Shown here: positions 1 to 7,654 of the stretch, piece by piece
How positions within the stretch are numbered: the stretch's first letter is position 1
Layout: every line of letters begins with the position of its first letter
From: an uncultured Traorella sp.
Lineage (GTDB): Bacteria; Bacillota_I; Bacilli_A; Erysipelotrichales; Erysipelotrichaceae
DNA: 17,837 bases
Assembly: GCA_945919165.1 (NCBI GenBank)
Contig: CAMEIZ010000015.1
Span: 1-17,837 of the forward strand
Reading direction: 5' to 3'
Notes under the pieces: generated by a model
Database searches by the model: none
What the model was told of the DNA's origin: nothing
The model's input: only the letters and a program-made list of their open reading frames with translations
Position numbers and translations under genes: made by a program

Positions 1-1325
1 TTTTTAATTCTTTCATGTATCTCATCTACAAGATCATCAATTTGATGTTTAGTAGGACGTACTTCCACTTCTGGATCAAGTAAACCAGTAGGACGTATAA
101 TCTGTTCAATCACTTCTCCTTTTGTTTCTGACAGTTCAAAATCTCCTGGTGTTGCCGATACATAAATTACTTGATTAATCTTGCTTTGAAATTCTTCAAA
201 ACGCATTGGGCGATTATCTAATGCACTCGGCAATCTGAATCCATAATTGACCAGTGTTTCTTTTCGAGCTCGATCCCCATTAAACATCCCTCTTATCTGA
301 GGTAATGAAACATGGCTTTCATCTACGATCAACAAAAAATCATCCGGGAAATAATCTAATAAGGTATACGGTCTTTCATTTGGTTTTCTTCCGTCAATAT
401 GACGTGAATAGTTTTCAATACCGGGACAGAAACCAAATTCTCTTAGAGCTTCAACATCATAGCGTGTACGTTGTTCTAGGCGCTGTTTTTCTAACAATTT
501 ACCTTGTTTTTCAAATTCTTTCAGTCTTTCTTCAAGCTCCTCTTCAATTGTATCACAAGCATGAAGAATGATACTTTTTTCAGTCGCATAACCGCTGGCG
601 GGGTACATAACATAAACACTGTAAGCATTCAGTATTTTTCCACTTACGGGGTCCACTTCACAAATCCTCTCAATTTCATCATCAAACAATTCAATTCGAA
701 CAACAAAACTGTCCGTATGTCCCGGTGCTATTTCAATGGAATCACCTCGTACTCGAAAACTTGCTCTTTCTAAGTCAATATCATTGCGATGATATTGTCG
801 ATCCACCAATTGTTTTAACAGAACTTTACGATCAATTTTTTCTCCTACTCGTAATGTAAAGAACATTTCTTTATATTGATTTGGATTGCTGGCGCCATAG
901 ATACAGGCAACTGAAGCAACAATAATCGTATCTCTTCTTTCCAGTACAGCATTTGTAGCTGCCATTCTTAACATATCTAGTTCAATATTAGTGGTTGCTG
1001 TTTTATCAATATACATATCACTGCTTGGAATATAAGCCTCTGGCTGATAATAATCAAAATTGGATACAAAGTATTCAACTCGGTTATGAGGAAAAAACTC
1101 TTTCAATTCAGCATATAGTTGTCCAGCTAATGTCTTGTTATGAGCAAATACCAGTGTAGGTTTATCTACTGCCTGTATAACATTACTGACAGTAAATGTT
1201 TTTCCCGTTCCGGTAGCACCAAGCAGTACCTGACTTTTCTTTCCTTCTTTTATTCCCTGAACCAGCTTCTCAATTGCCTGTGGCTGATCACCTTGAGGCT
1301 TATAGTTCGATACTAACTGAAACAT
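1..1325 (-). CDS. uvrB: UvrABC system subunit B, 3' end beyond window
   Basis: DNA-damage recognition and strand-opening helicase-like ATPase of nucleotide excision repair; cytoplasmic, it is loaded by UvrA and recruits UvrC. The visible 441 codons cover about two thirds of the usual ~660 residues; the C-terminal part lies left of the window. Seen in the translation: N-terminal MFQLVSNYKPQGDQPQAIEK, Walker A GATGTGKT (res 36-43), the tyrosine-rich beta-hairpin start FDYYQPEAYIP (about 90-100), motif DESH (335-338) and YVSATPGDFE (388-397). The ATG at 1325 is preceded by AGGAGGGA at good spacing. It has its own promoter and follows the S41 protease gene after a hairpin. In many Firmicutes uvrA follows; that cannot be checked here. 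Identity is very secure. Confidence 0.97.
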   Translation of the reverse strand, partial: MFQLVSNYKPQGDQPQAIEKLVQGIKEGKKSQVLLGATGTGKTFTVSNVIQAVDKPTLVFAHNKTLAGQLYAELKEFFPHNRVEYFVSNFDYYQPEAYIPSSDMYIDKTATTNIELDMLRMAATNAVLERRDTIIVASVACIYGASNPNQYKEMFFTLRVGEKIDRKVLLKQLVDRQYHRNDIDLERASFRVRGDSIEIAPGHTDSFVVRIELFDDEIERICEVDPVSGKILNAYSVYVMYPASGYATEKSIILHACDTIEEELEERLKEFEKQGKLLEKQRLEQRTRYDVEALREFGFCPGIENYSRHIDGRKPNERPYTLLDYFPDDFLLIVDESHVSLPQIRGMFNGDRARKETLVNYGFRLPSALDNRPMRFEEFQSKINQVIYVSATPGDFELSETKGEVIEQIIRPTGLLDPEVEVRPTKHQIDDLVDEIHERIK

Positions 1326-1362
1326 GAATATCCCTCCTATCTCAAACATGATACTTTCTTTT

Positions 1363-1390
1363 ATTTTATCATATCATTTTTTAATATCAA
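1363..1390 (-). promoter_or_regulatory. Predicted sigma-A promoter of uvrB
   Basis: On the minus strand, TTGATA (1390-1385), a 16-base spacer and TAAAAT (1368-1363) lie about 40 bases upstream of the uvrB ATG. This gives a short leader containing the AGGAGGGA ribosome site. I see no LexA-like box, but I may miss a divergent one. Confidence 0.55.
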
Positions 1391-1397
1391 TGATAAT

Positions 1398-1421
1398 CAA
1401 AAGGCATAGAATCCTATGCCT
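1398..1421 (-). terminator. Terminator-like hairpin after the S41 protease gene
   Basis: Perfect 8-bp stem AGGCATAG/CTATGCCT (1402-1409 and 1414-1421) with a 4-base loop, followed on the minus strand by only four T's. The TAG stop (1422-1420) lies in the 5' arm. The weak T-run makes efficiency uncertain. Confidence 0.6.
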
Positions 1422-2889
1422 ATTTTGTTAGTTCAAATGCTTTTTGCATTTGTACGTCTTTTGCTTCATCAGTATGGGAAACATAAATCACTTTTGAAAG
1501 GATTACGCTTAACAGTGTACTGTCTAATGTGTCCTGTTCATGAAGACCATAATCTTTTTCAAACTGTTTTAATGCATTTAATGTTGAAACTGAGAAATAG
1601 CCGTCTGTTCTCTCTATTGGATAACCCAGATATTTCAAATATATCTGCATACTGGCTGTTGCCTGAGAAACACTGTCAACTCCTACAGCCTCAAAATCTT
1701 TAGGTGCACCTGTTTTTAAAGCTTTTTCTGTTTCTATTAAAACATCTGGTGTTATACCCTTTTCATTGATCCATGTACCATTTGGTGAAAGCCAGATGGC
1801 TTTTGTATATTTAATCATACTGCCATCTGAGAAAGGCTGACTCGTTTGAATTGTACCTTTTCCATATGAAACATCACCTACAACAGTAACATTATCAAGT
1901 GTTTCTTTTAATGCCAAGGTCAATACCTCAGCAGCACTAGCTGTATTTTCATTAATCAAAACGGTAATTTTGTCATAATGATAAGGTGAAATTTTAGAAT
2001 TTGTTTTATCCTCACTCACCATTTGATCACTTGTTTTTTCCTGTAAAACAACACTGCCCTGTGGTAAAAAATATGATGCAATATCAACAATAGTTGATAA
2101 ATATCCTCCACCATTGTCTCTTAAATCAATCAACAGTTTGGTTACATGATTCTCATTGAAATAAGCTAGAATATCTCTTACCACATCTGCGGTATTCTCA
2201 CCTATTGTTAAAATCTCCAAAACTCCTATACCATCTTTTATATAACCGTTAGCACTTGCATTTACTTCATTTCTTATACAATCAAGATCCAGAAATTCAC
2301 TGCCTCTTTGTACTTGAATAAGAACATGCGTATCTTTTTCACCTTTTACAGCACTTGATAAATTTTCAATTTCATTTACACTTTTATTATCTACTTTTCT
2401 TAAAATATCGCCGACCTTCATTCCCGCTTGTTCAGCTGGAGAATCTTTGAATACACGTGTAACAATATAATCCTGAGTAGCGGTTGAGTACTGAACGCCA
2501 ATACCGACAAATTGACCTTCCATACTGCTTAAAAAGCTTTCTGCCAGTTCTGCATCCATATATTCTGTATGTGGATCTAAAGATTGATTTGTCATCCCAT
2601 AAATTGCAGCATCCATCAATTTATTTGCCAAATTATCAATTTCTGATCCAAAATACCATTTTTCATTCATAATTCTATATATGGCTTGAAATTTGCTGTT
2701 AGCAAGACCTTTCGTATCAGATACTGAGCCATTTAATCCGCTGCCAACAAAAACACCGCCTGCAAACAGAAGCACAGATAGCAATAAAGCTCCTGCCACC
2801 TTGAAATATTTTTTATGTCTGGCAGCTCTCTCATCCGGCCATTCATGTTTCACTAATTTTACTTTCACAACTTTTTTATTACTATCCAT
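1420..2889 (-). CDS. S41 C-terminal processing protease, membrane-anchored, with PDZ and peptidoglycan-binding domains
   Basis: CtpA/CtpB-type serine protease acting outside the membrane on envelope proteins. Layout of 489 residues: basic cytoplasmic tail (1-30), one membrane anchor (about 31-51), linker, PDZ domain (about 120-205, with DSPAEQAGMKVGDIL), S41 core, and a C-terminal PG_binding_1-like repeat (about 405-465). The catalytic Ser-Lys pair is visible: Ser318 in ENTASAAEVL and Lys344 in SYGKGTIQ, with Gln348 four residues on, as in CtpB. The ATG has GAGGTG upstream and its own extended -10 promoter. Proximity to ftsEX and the M23 hydrolase suggests processing of wall hydrolases or division proteins; that is inference. 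In Bacillus a ctpB homologue also lies beside ftsEX, as I recall. Confidence 0.95.
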   Translation of the reverse strand: MDSNKKVVKVKLVKHEWPDERAARHKKYFKVAGALLLSVLLFAGGVFVGSGLNGSVSDTKGLANSKFQAIYRIMNEKWYFGSEIDNLANKLMDAAIYGMTNQSLDPHTEYMDAELAESFLSSMEGQFVGIGVQYSTATQDYIVTRVFKDSPAEQAGMKVGDILRKVDNKSVNEIENLSSAVKGEKDTHVLIQVQRGSEFLDLDCIRNEVNASANGYIKDGIGVLEILTIGENTADVVRDILAYFNENHVTKLLIDLRDNGGGYLSTIVDIASYFLPQGSVVLQEKTSDQMVSEDKTNSKISPYHYDKITVLINENTASAAEVLTLALKETLDNVTVVGDVSYGKGTIQTSQPFSDGSMIKYTKAIWLSPNGTWINEKGITPDVLIETEKALKTGAPKDFEAVGVDSVSQATASMQIYLKYLGYPIERTDGYFSVSTLNALKQFEKDYGLHEQDTLDSTLLSVILSKVIYVSHTDEAKDVQMQKAFELTK

Positions 2890-2906
2890 AATACACCTCG
2901 GTTAGT

Positions 2907-2934
2907 ATTATACCACGAACTTAACAATTATAAA
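2907..2934 (-). promoter_or_regulatory. Predicted extended -10 promoter of the S41 protease gene
   Basis: Minus-strand TGGTATAAT (perfect TATAAT at 2912-2907 with the TGn extension) and a weak -35 TTTATA (2934-2929), 16-base spacer. The GAGGTG ribosome site follows directly. Confidence 0.6.
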
Positions 2935-2985
2935 CAAATTTAAATTCATGTTCATTATAATCACTTATTCATCTTAAAAGCAACT

Positions 2986-3007
2986 AAAAAGGACACTGGG
3001 TCCTTTT
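2986..3007 (-). terminator. Terminator after the DUF1836 gene
   Basis: 8-bp stem AAAAGGAC/GTCCTTTT (2987-2994 and 3000-3007), 5-base loop, running into five U's on the minus transcript. It abuts the TGA stop codon (3009-3007) with one shared base. Confidence 0.8.
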
Positions 3008-3504
3008 CATGAATTTTCTTTTTGAATATAGGCTTCTTTCAATAGTCTTTGTACGTTAAATTTACTTACCAGAGACTCATTAACTGAATGTAATATTTCG
3101 GTATAAGGATTTTCCTCTGTTGCTTTCACATGAGTTATAGGTCTTTGTTCAATAATTGATAATATACAACTTTCCAAATCCTCAATGTAATAATCATATG
3201 CCTGTTCAATTGGATAAGCATGAACCTGAAGACGAATCATCTGCATAATTTCATTCATTGAATAAACCTGTTTAAAAATACAAACAATGATCAAATAAGC
3301 AAGATGAGTTGTCGTATACTTTTTATTTTTTGGCGCTTCAACAATTCCATGTTTGACATAGTTGTTAATCATGGATTTTGTAATCAGACGATCTTCACTA
3401 TTGGGAATGAAAAAGAGCCATTGTTCTAAAAGTGTTACCACTTGATCCGCATATAAATCAATAGAAGGCAATTCATTCCATCTTGGCAAATGTATTTTTT
3501 CCAT
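3007..3504 (-). CDS. DUF1836 family protein, probable MerR-like DNA-binding regulator
   Basis: Small cytoplasmic protein of the Firmicutes DUF1836 family, whose fold is predicted to contain a MerR-like winged helix; targets are not known to me. Diagnostic stretches: LPRWNELPSIDLYADQVV (6-23), LITKSMINNYVKHGIV (40-55) and PKNKKYTTTHLAYLI (58-72). Its 165 residues are a normal size. It is transcribed divergently from degV, with only 112 bases between starts and the -35 boxes 11 bases apart, so local control is plausible. No good Shine-Dalgarno sits before the ATG; GAGG is about 15 bases upstream. The best promoter (TTGACA-N17-TAAAAT) ends seven bases before the ATG, so a leaderless mRNA is predicted. 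The conserved N-terminus argues against a later start. Confidence 0.88.
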   Translation of the reverse strand: MEKIHLPRWNELPSIDLYADQVVTLLEQWLFFIPNSEDRLITKSMINNYVKHGIVEAPKNKKYTTTHLAYLIIVCIFKQVYSMNEIMQMIRLQVHAYPIEQAYDYYIEDLESCILSIIEQRPITHVKATEENPYTEILHSVNESLVSKFNVQRLLKEAYIQKENS

Positions 3505-3511
3505 ATTTCTT

Positions 3512-3540
3512 ATTTTAAACCTCAGTTTTTATCTTGTCAA
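3512..3540 (-). promoter_or_regulatory. Predicted promoter of the DUF1836 gene, placing the transcript start at the ATG
   Basis: Minus strand: perfect TTGACA (3540-3535), 17-base spacer, TAAAAT (3517-3512). The start codon begins at 3504, so an initiation site seven bases past the -10 box is the A of the ATG itself. Confidence 0.65.
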
Positions 3541-3557
3541 TTGGATTTCTATTGACA
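3535..3557. promoter_or_regulatory. Inverted repeat spanning both divergent -35 boxes, candidate operator
   Basis: TGTCAAT (3535-3541), nine bases, ATTGACA (3551-3557) form a perfect 7-bp inverted repeat. Each arm contains the -35 hexamer of one of the two divergent promoters. This symmetry may come partly from two consensus boxes facing apart, so an operator role is only a suggestion. Confidence 0.4.
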
Positions 3558-3580
3558 TTATCATAGTTACAATGTATGCT
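3552..3580 (+). promoter_or_regulatory. Predicted sigma-A promoter of degV
   Basis: TTGACA (3552-3557), 17-base spacer, TATGCT (3575-3580). A small inverted repeat CTAGT-N7-ACTAG (3579-3595) overlaps the end of the -10 box and the likely start site and could be an operator. The ribosome site TAAGGAGA lies at 3605-3612. Confidence 0.65.
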
Positions 3581-3616
3581 AGTATTGTAAACTAGATAAT
3601 ATAGTAAGGAGAAATT

Positions 3617-4447
3617 ATGGTACAGATCATCAGCGATACATCAACCTTATACAGTGTTCGTGAAGGAAAAGAGAAAAATATTGAAATTGTTCCCCTTCAA
3701 GTCACAATTCAGTCAAAAACTTATGTTGAGTTTGAAGAAATTCAGTCAAAAGAACTCATTGATCTTATCAACCAGGGAGGAATTCCAAGCTCATCTCAGC
3801 CAACAATCGGACGTGTTTTAGAGGCATATGAAAAGCATAAAGATCAGCCAATTCTGAATATAACCATGGCTGATGGATTAAGCGGAACTTATCAAAGTGC
3901 TTATATGGCTAAGAATCAATCAGAAGGAGATATTACCGTTTTGAATTCAAAAACGCTTTGCGGTCCTCACCGCTATCTCGTTAATAAAGCTGTTAAATTA
4001 GCAGAAAACGGTAAAAGTGTAGAAGAAATTGTAGATATTTTAACGCCTTCTATTCAAAACTCTGTTTCTTTTCTGATTCCTCAGGATTTTGAATTTCTAA
4101 GAAGAGGCGGAAGATGTTCAAAGGTTGCTGCATCTTTGGGTGGTTTATTAAAACTGGTGATTGTAATGAAGCAATCTGATGATGGTAAGCAATTAGATAA
4201 ACATGTGCTTGCAAGAACATATCGTAAAGCACTTGCCAGTATCTGTGATACTTTTCATGAAAAAGGTGTCGATGAAGATTATGTCATTTCTATTTCACAT
4301 GCTACCAATCAGGAACAGGTAAATGATACCTATCAATTTATTCATCAATCATTTCCAAATACAGAAATTGAGATTTTTGATCTTTCTCCTGTTTTTATCA
4401 CTCAAGGCGGACCTGGATGTTTGGCTATTCAGGCAATTAAAAAATAA
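3617..4447 (+). CDS. DegV family fatty-acid-binding protein (FakB-like)
   Basis: DegV/FakB proteins hold a single fatty acid so that the kinase FakA can phosphorylate it for entry into phospholipid synthesis; cytoplasmic. Its 276 residues match the family length. Recognisable features: ISDTSTLYS near the N-terminus, the SSSQPTIG loop (58-65), LSGTYQSAYMA (88-98), and FLRRGGRCSKVAA (160-172). The serine-rich TSQPS-type loop and SGTYQSA normally contact the lipid carboxylate. ATG with AAGGAG six bases upstream. It is monocistronic, divergent from the DUF1836 gene and convergent with the M23 gene, each side closed by its own hairpin. The fatty acid specificity and any regulation by the DUF1836 protein are unknown. 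No fakA is visible here. Confidence 0.93.
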   Translation: MVQIISDTSTLYSVREGKEKNIEIVPLQVTIQSKTYVEFEEIQSKELIDLINQGGIPSSSQPTIGRVLEAYEKHKDQPILNITMADGLSGTYQSAYMAKNQSEGDITVLNSKTLCGPHRYLVNKAVKLAENGKSVEEIVDILTPSIQNSVSFLIPQDFEFLRRGGRCSKVAASLGGLLKLVIVMKQSDDGKQLDKHVLARTYRKALASICDTFHEKGVDEDYVISISHATNQEQVNDTYQFIHQSFPNTEIEIFDLSPVFITQGGPGCLAIQAIKK

Positions 4448-4468
4448 TATATATCCTTAACTATATCA

Positions 4469-4501
4469 AGTAGAAGATAATCCTCTTCTACTTTTCTTTT
4501 T
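4469..4501 (+). terminator. Rho-independent terminator of degV
   Basis: Perfect 9-bp stem AGTAGAAGA/TCTTCTACT (4469-4477 and 4484-4492), 6-base loop, then TTTCTTTTT. Confidence 0.88.
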
Positions 4502-4503
4502 AT

Positions 4504-4532
4504 AAAAAAGAAGTGAGTTATGATTCCCCACT
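4504..4532 (-). terminator. Terminator of the ftsE-ftsX-M23 operon
   Basis: On the minus strand AGTGGG (4532-4527) pairs with CTCACT (4517-4512), one G-U pair, 9-base loop, then TC and six T's. It lies 13 bases past the M23 gene's stop codon. The stem is short but the T-tract is good. Confidence 0.6.
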
Positions 4533-4544
4533 CCTTCATTATTC

Positions 4545-5891
4545 TTAATATGGAATTTTATCTTCCGGTCTTTCTCGGCAAATTGGTGCTTTATTGGAGC
4601 ATTCCCATCCATAGGCATGATAGCTCATGCCAAATGTCGCATTACCTGTACTGCGCACATAGTTATAAGCAGCTTCAACGCTCATACTTCCAAGGTTATA
4701 CAAATCAATATGAACATGTGGACCAGTTGAATTTCCGGTTGATCCTCTTGCTGCTACTGTTTGTCCCTGAACAACGACTTCTCCCGGTTTTACAACAATG
4801 CTGTTATATTGAAGATGCAGAAGGTGAATCGCATAAGTGGTTCCATTCACATTTCCAATAATCATTACATTATTTCCAGTTGCCGGATTTTTTGTACCCT
4901 CTACTGAAGTTATATTTTGTGCAATGGCTATAATTCCATTAAAAGGTGATGTAACCGGCGTTCCTCTTGGTCCGGCCAAGTCAAGTCCGGCGTGTCTTCC
5001 ACCACCAAAGCTTGCCGGATAATACCATGTTCCGGCTGAACGATAACCTGTTACAACTCTTCCAAACCCACTGCTGGAAGTAAGCGAATCATCCCCAACA
5101 CTAAAAACCGGCATGTTGTTACGTATTGAATCTATTGTCGACTGCATCCGCGCATACTCTTCCATTAAGTCAGCTTCTTTTTCACGTTGCTGCGAAATCA
5201 AAGAATTTTGACGGGTTTTGTATTCTTCCAGTTCAGCCTTTGCCTGATCTATAACAGCTTTCTGAGCTTCGATACCCTGTTTCTGTATAACAATTTCTTG
5301 TTTATCTAAATCCAGCTGCAAAATATCATCATTGAGCTGTTGAATTTGAGCTTGTTCAAAACTTGTAATTTGATTCATAACACTGAATCTTCGAATCAAA
5401 TCAACAAAATCAGTTGCCCCCATTAAAAAATCTATGTATCCAAATGAATTATTGAAAGTTTGTGTTTCAACCATTCGGCTTTTAATCTGCTGATCACGAA
5501 TTTCAATATCTTTTTCTTTTGTTTCAATATCCTCTTCAAGCTGAGTTATAGTCTGTTCTAAAACTGTAATCTGATTCATCAGTGACTGGATTTCACTATC
5601 TTTTTCATCAATCTGGGCCTGAATTCCTTTTAAAACTTCAAACAATTGATCAATATCTCCCTGAATAGCATCAATTTTCGCATCGATATCACTCAAATCA
5701 TTCTGCATGTTGTTTGCTTTTTGTTCCAAATAATTATAATATCCCTGACAAGACGCTAAAAGATCTTCACTGATTTTACCGTTACATACTCTTTTCCAGT
5801 AATCTTCATTTGAAGCATAATCAACCGCAAACGTACGCTGCGGCATTAGTGCAAGCGCCAAAACCAGTATCATTATTCCTGCTTTTTTCAT
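4545..5891 (-). CDS. Secreted M23 (LytM-type) peptidoglycan endopeptidase with coiled coil, FtsEX partner
   Basis: Predicted cell-wall hydrolase activated through FtsEX, playing the part of EnvC, PcsB or CwlO. From the ATG at 5891 it has 448 residues: signal peptide with likely cleavage after TFA (residue 22), long coiled coil (about 47-260), linker, then an M23 domain with zinc ligands His300 and Asp304 (RHAGLD) and His394 in the GPHVHIDLY motif, whose His392 would be catalytic. An in-frame GTG nine bases upstream is possible, but GAGG sits eight bases before the ATG and would overlap the GTG, so ATG is preferred. The ATG overlaps the ftsX stop as ATGA. Four cysteines (36, 48, 431, 438) flank the two ends, unusual for an exported Gram-positive protein. 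Unlike pneumococcal PcsB, the catalytic domain is M23 and not CHAP. Confidence 0.95.
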   Translation of the reverse strand: MKKAGIMILVLALALMPQRTFAVDYASNEDYWKRVCNGKISEDLLASCQGYYNYLEQKANNMQNDLSDIDAKIDAIQGDIDQLFEVLKGIQAQIDEKDSEIQSLMNQITVLEQTITQLEEDIETKEKDIEIRDQQIKSRMVETQTFNNSFGYIDFLMGATDFVDLIRRFSVMNQITSFEQAQIQQLNDDILQLDLDKQEIVIQKQGIEAQKAVIDQAKAELEEYKTRQNSLISQQREKEADLMEEYARMQSTIDSIRNNMPVFSVGDDSLTSSSGFGRVVTGYRSAGTWYYPASFGGGRHAGLDLAGPRGTPVTSPFNGIIAIAQNITSVEGTKNPATGNNVMIIGNVNGTTYAIHLLHLQYNSIVVKPGEVVVQGQTVAARGSTGNSTGPHVHIDLYNLGSMSVEAAYNYVRSTGNATFGMSYHAYGWECSNKAPICRERPEDKIPY

Positions 5892-6799
5892 CGTTTCCAC
5901 CTCAAATATTTATTCACCGCAAAAAAGCTGCCCATAATGCCTACGATCATACCAGTCAGTAATAAAATTAAGGACACATAAAGTGCAAATGGTATTACCG
6001 GCTGAAGCTTAAACATCGGAATTAAAAACATACCATTCATTACATTGTAAATATAACGATAGCCAAATATCGTCAACAATATTGGCATAACTGCTCCAAT
6101 CATACCAATCATCATTCCTTCAATCATAAAAGGCATTTTGATAAATCCATTGGTTGCACCAACATTTCTCATAATTGCAATTTCATTGTTACGAGAATAT
6201 ATAGCACTTTTGATGGTGTTTGAAATCAAAAAGACTGCCAGAATACTTAATGCAACAACAAAAATTCCTCCTGCAATACGAATGCCATCCATTGCTTTAA
6301 TCAGCATACTGGCACTATCTCCGCCAAAAGCAGCATCATGTATTTCTTCCATGTCAAGTAAAGCATTATTGACAGATTCCAGGTTTTCACCGCGATCCAC
6401 TTCAATCAGCAAAGCATTTAACAATGGATTCGCTTCTCCCTGATAAATTGAATAGAGTTTTTGACTCGCTTCATCAAGACTGTTAATATAGCTTTCAAGT
6501 TCTTCATCTTTGCTTGAAAAAACAACTTTTTTGACATGTTCAAGTTGTTCGACCTTATTGATTAATCCTTGAATATTTTCATCAGTCACCGTTGATTCAA
6601 TCGTTGCATGAATCTGCAGTGATTCTTCAATGTTATATGTAAAATTTGATATATTGCCTGCAATTACTAAAAACGCCATCAGTAATACCAGTGTTACACT
6701 TACAGCACTGGCACTTGAAAAAGTCAAAGCCATATGTCTGACAAGACTATTCAAAGCTGTCTTGGCGTGATAAGGCAGTGATTTAAAAAGCTGAATCAT
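5888..6799 (-). CDS. ftsX: Cell division ABC transporter-like permease FtsX
   Basis: Membrane half of FtsEX, which does not transport but relays ATP-driven shape changes across the membrane to a murein hydrolase at the septum. Its 303 residues show the FtsX plan: cytoplasmic N-terminus, TM1 (about 24-48), a large outer loop (49-170) that would contact the hydrolase coiled coil, then TM2 (171-193), TM3 (223-247) and TM4 (268-296). The cytoplasmic stretch YSRNNEIAIMRNVGATNGFI (201-220) is the typical coupling segment facing FtsE. The start overlaps the end of ftsE by 17 bases, and its stop overlaps the ATG of the M23 hydrolase as ATGA, which suggests tight translational coupling of the three partners. 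Confidence 0.96.
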   Translation of the reverse strand: MIQLFKSLPYHAKTALNSLVRHMALTFSSASAVSVTLVLLMAFLVIAGNISNFTYNIEESLQIHATIESTVTDENIQGLINKVEQLEHVKKVVFSSKDEELESYINSLDEASQKLYSIYQGEANPLLNALLIEVDRGENLESVNNALLDMEEIHDAAFGGDSASMLIKAMDGIRIAGGIFVVALSILAVFLISNTIKSAIYSRNNEIAIMRNVGATNGFIKMPFMIEGMMIGMIGAVMPILLTIFGYRYIYNVMNGMFLIPMFKLQPVIPFALYVSLILLLTGMIVGIMGSFFAVNKYLRWKR

Positions 6800-7481
6800 T
6801 TTTCAAATACCCGCCTTTCTTGATATCAGCGACAATATACCCTTCCTCAAGAGCAATTGTACGCTTTTTATATGTGTTTACGATTGTTGAATCATGCGTC
6901 ACCATGATAATCGTTGTTTTTTCTTTTTCATTAATTTTTTCCAAAAGCTCCATAATTTCTTTAGACATTTCCGGGTCAAGATTTCCTGTCGGTTCATCTG
7001 CAATTAAGACTTTTGGATGATTGGCAATGGCTCTGCCAATTGTAACACGCTGCTGCTGCCCTCCTGATAATTCTCTTGGAAATGATTTTGCTTTATCTGT
7101 CAGTGAAACCAATTCCAATACTTCACGCACTCGACGGCGAATCGTCATTTTGTCTTCACCAATACATTCCATGGCAAAGGCAATGTTTTCAAAAACTGTT
7201 AATGTTGGTAATAAGCGATAATCCTGGAATACAATCCCAAGGTTTCTTCTATATAATGGAACAGCTTTGTGTTTTAACTTTCCAACATCAGTGTTCGCAA
7301 CCATTACTGTTCCATGATCTGGTATTTCTTCTCCATCCAAAAGCTTAATCAAAGTTGATTTACCGCTCCCTGTAGGCCCGATTACATATACAAATTCTCC
7401 TTCATCAATACACAAGGAGAGATTTTTAATAGCATTTACACCATTTTTATACGACTTAGAAACATTTTCTAATACAATCAC
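6783..7481 (-). CDS. ftsE: Cell division ATP-binding protein FtsE
   Basis: ABC-type ATPase that powers FtsX in the septal hydrolase-activating complex. All ATPase motifs are intact in 232 residues: Walker A GPTGSGKST (35-43), Q-loop Gln86 (FQDYRLLP), signature LSGGQQQR (138-145), Walker B VLIADE (158-163) with PTGNLD, and switch His196 (MVTHD). The start is GTG at 7481: the protein begins MIVLENVSKSYKNG, as FtsE proteins do, AAGGA lies nine bases upstream, and the nearby ATGs are out of frame and meet TGA at once. First gene of the operon, with a strong extended -10 promoter just upstream. Confidence 0.97.
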   Translation of the reverse strand: MIVLENVSKSYKNGVNAIKNLSLCIDEGEFVYVIGPTGSGKSTLIKLLDGEEIPDHGTVMVANTDVGKLKHKAVPLYRRNLGIVFQDYRLLPTLTVFENIAFAMECIGEDKMTIRRRVREVLELVSLTDKAKSFPRELSGGQQQRVTIGRAIANHPKVLIADEPTGNLDPEMSKEIMELLEKINEKEKTTIIMVTHDSTIVNTYKKRTIALEEGYIVADIKKGGYLKNDSAF

Positions 7482-7501
7482 ATCATCACATCCTTGCTTC
7501 T

Positions 7502-7510
7502 ATTATAACA
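7502..7510 (-). promoter_or_regulatory. Predicted extended -10 promoter of ftsE-ftsX-M23
   Basis: Minus-strand TGTTATAAT: a perfect -10 (7507-7502) with the TGn extension. No good -35 box is present 16-18 bases upstream. The AAGGA ribosome site of ftsE follows within a few bases of the expected start site. Confidence 0.55.
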
Positions 7511-7606
7511 TAGTTTCTTTTTTCATTCTTTCCCAATTAGAAATTTTTCGTGGTAAATTATGGGATACAAGTGATTTTTAAATCTTCGAAATTTTAAACT
7601 TTTTGT

Positions 7607-7643
7607 AAAAAAAGAGATGAATTTATGAAACATCTCCTTTTTT
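7607..7643 (-). terminator. Terminator closing the C45-M24-PQ-loop operon
   Basis: Stem GAGATG/CATCTC (7614-7619 and 7631-7636), 11-base loop, with seven T's after the stem on the minus strand. The plus strand also has six T's after one C, so the element could act both ways. It separates the accessory block from the ftsE promoter. The rest of 7511-7606 is A+T-rich with nothing I recognise. Confidence 0.75.
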
Positions 7644-7654
7644 CATTTTATTCT

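Noticed and set aside
5892..5900. GTG start for the M23 hydrolase
   Set aside because: In frame, but it lies inside the GAGGTG ribosome site; the ATG nine bases later has correct spacing, an ATGA overlap with ftsX and a normal signal peptide start.
6138..6443. Plus-strand open frames opposite ftsX, the EIIC gene and the M23 gene
   Set aside because: Antisense shadows of well-conserved genes, without ribosome sites or recognisable motifs.
7482..7491. ATG codons just before the ftsE GTG
   Set aside because: They are in another frame and reach TGA within one or two codons; there is no sign that they form a real leader peptide.
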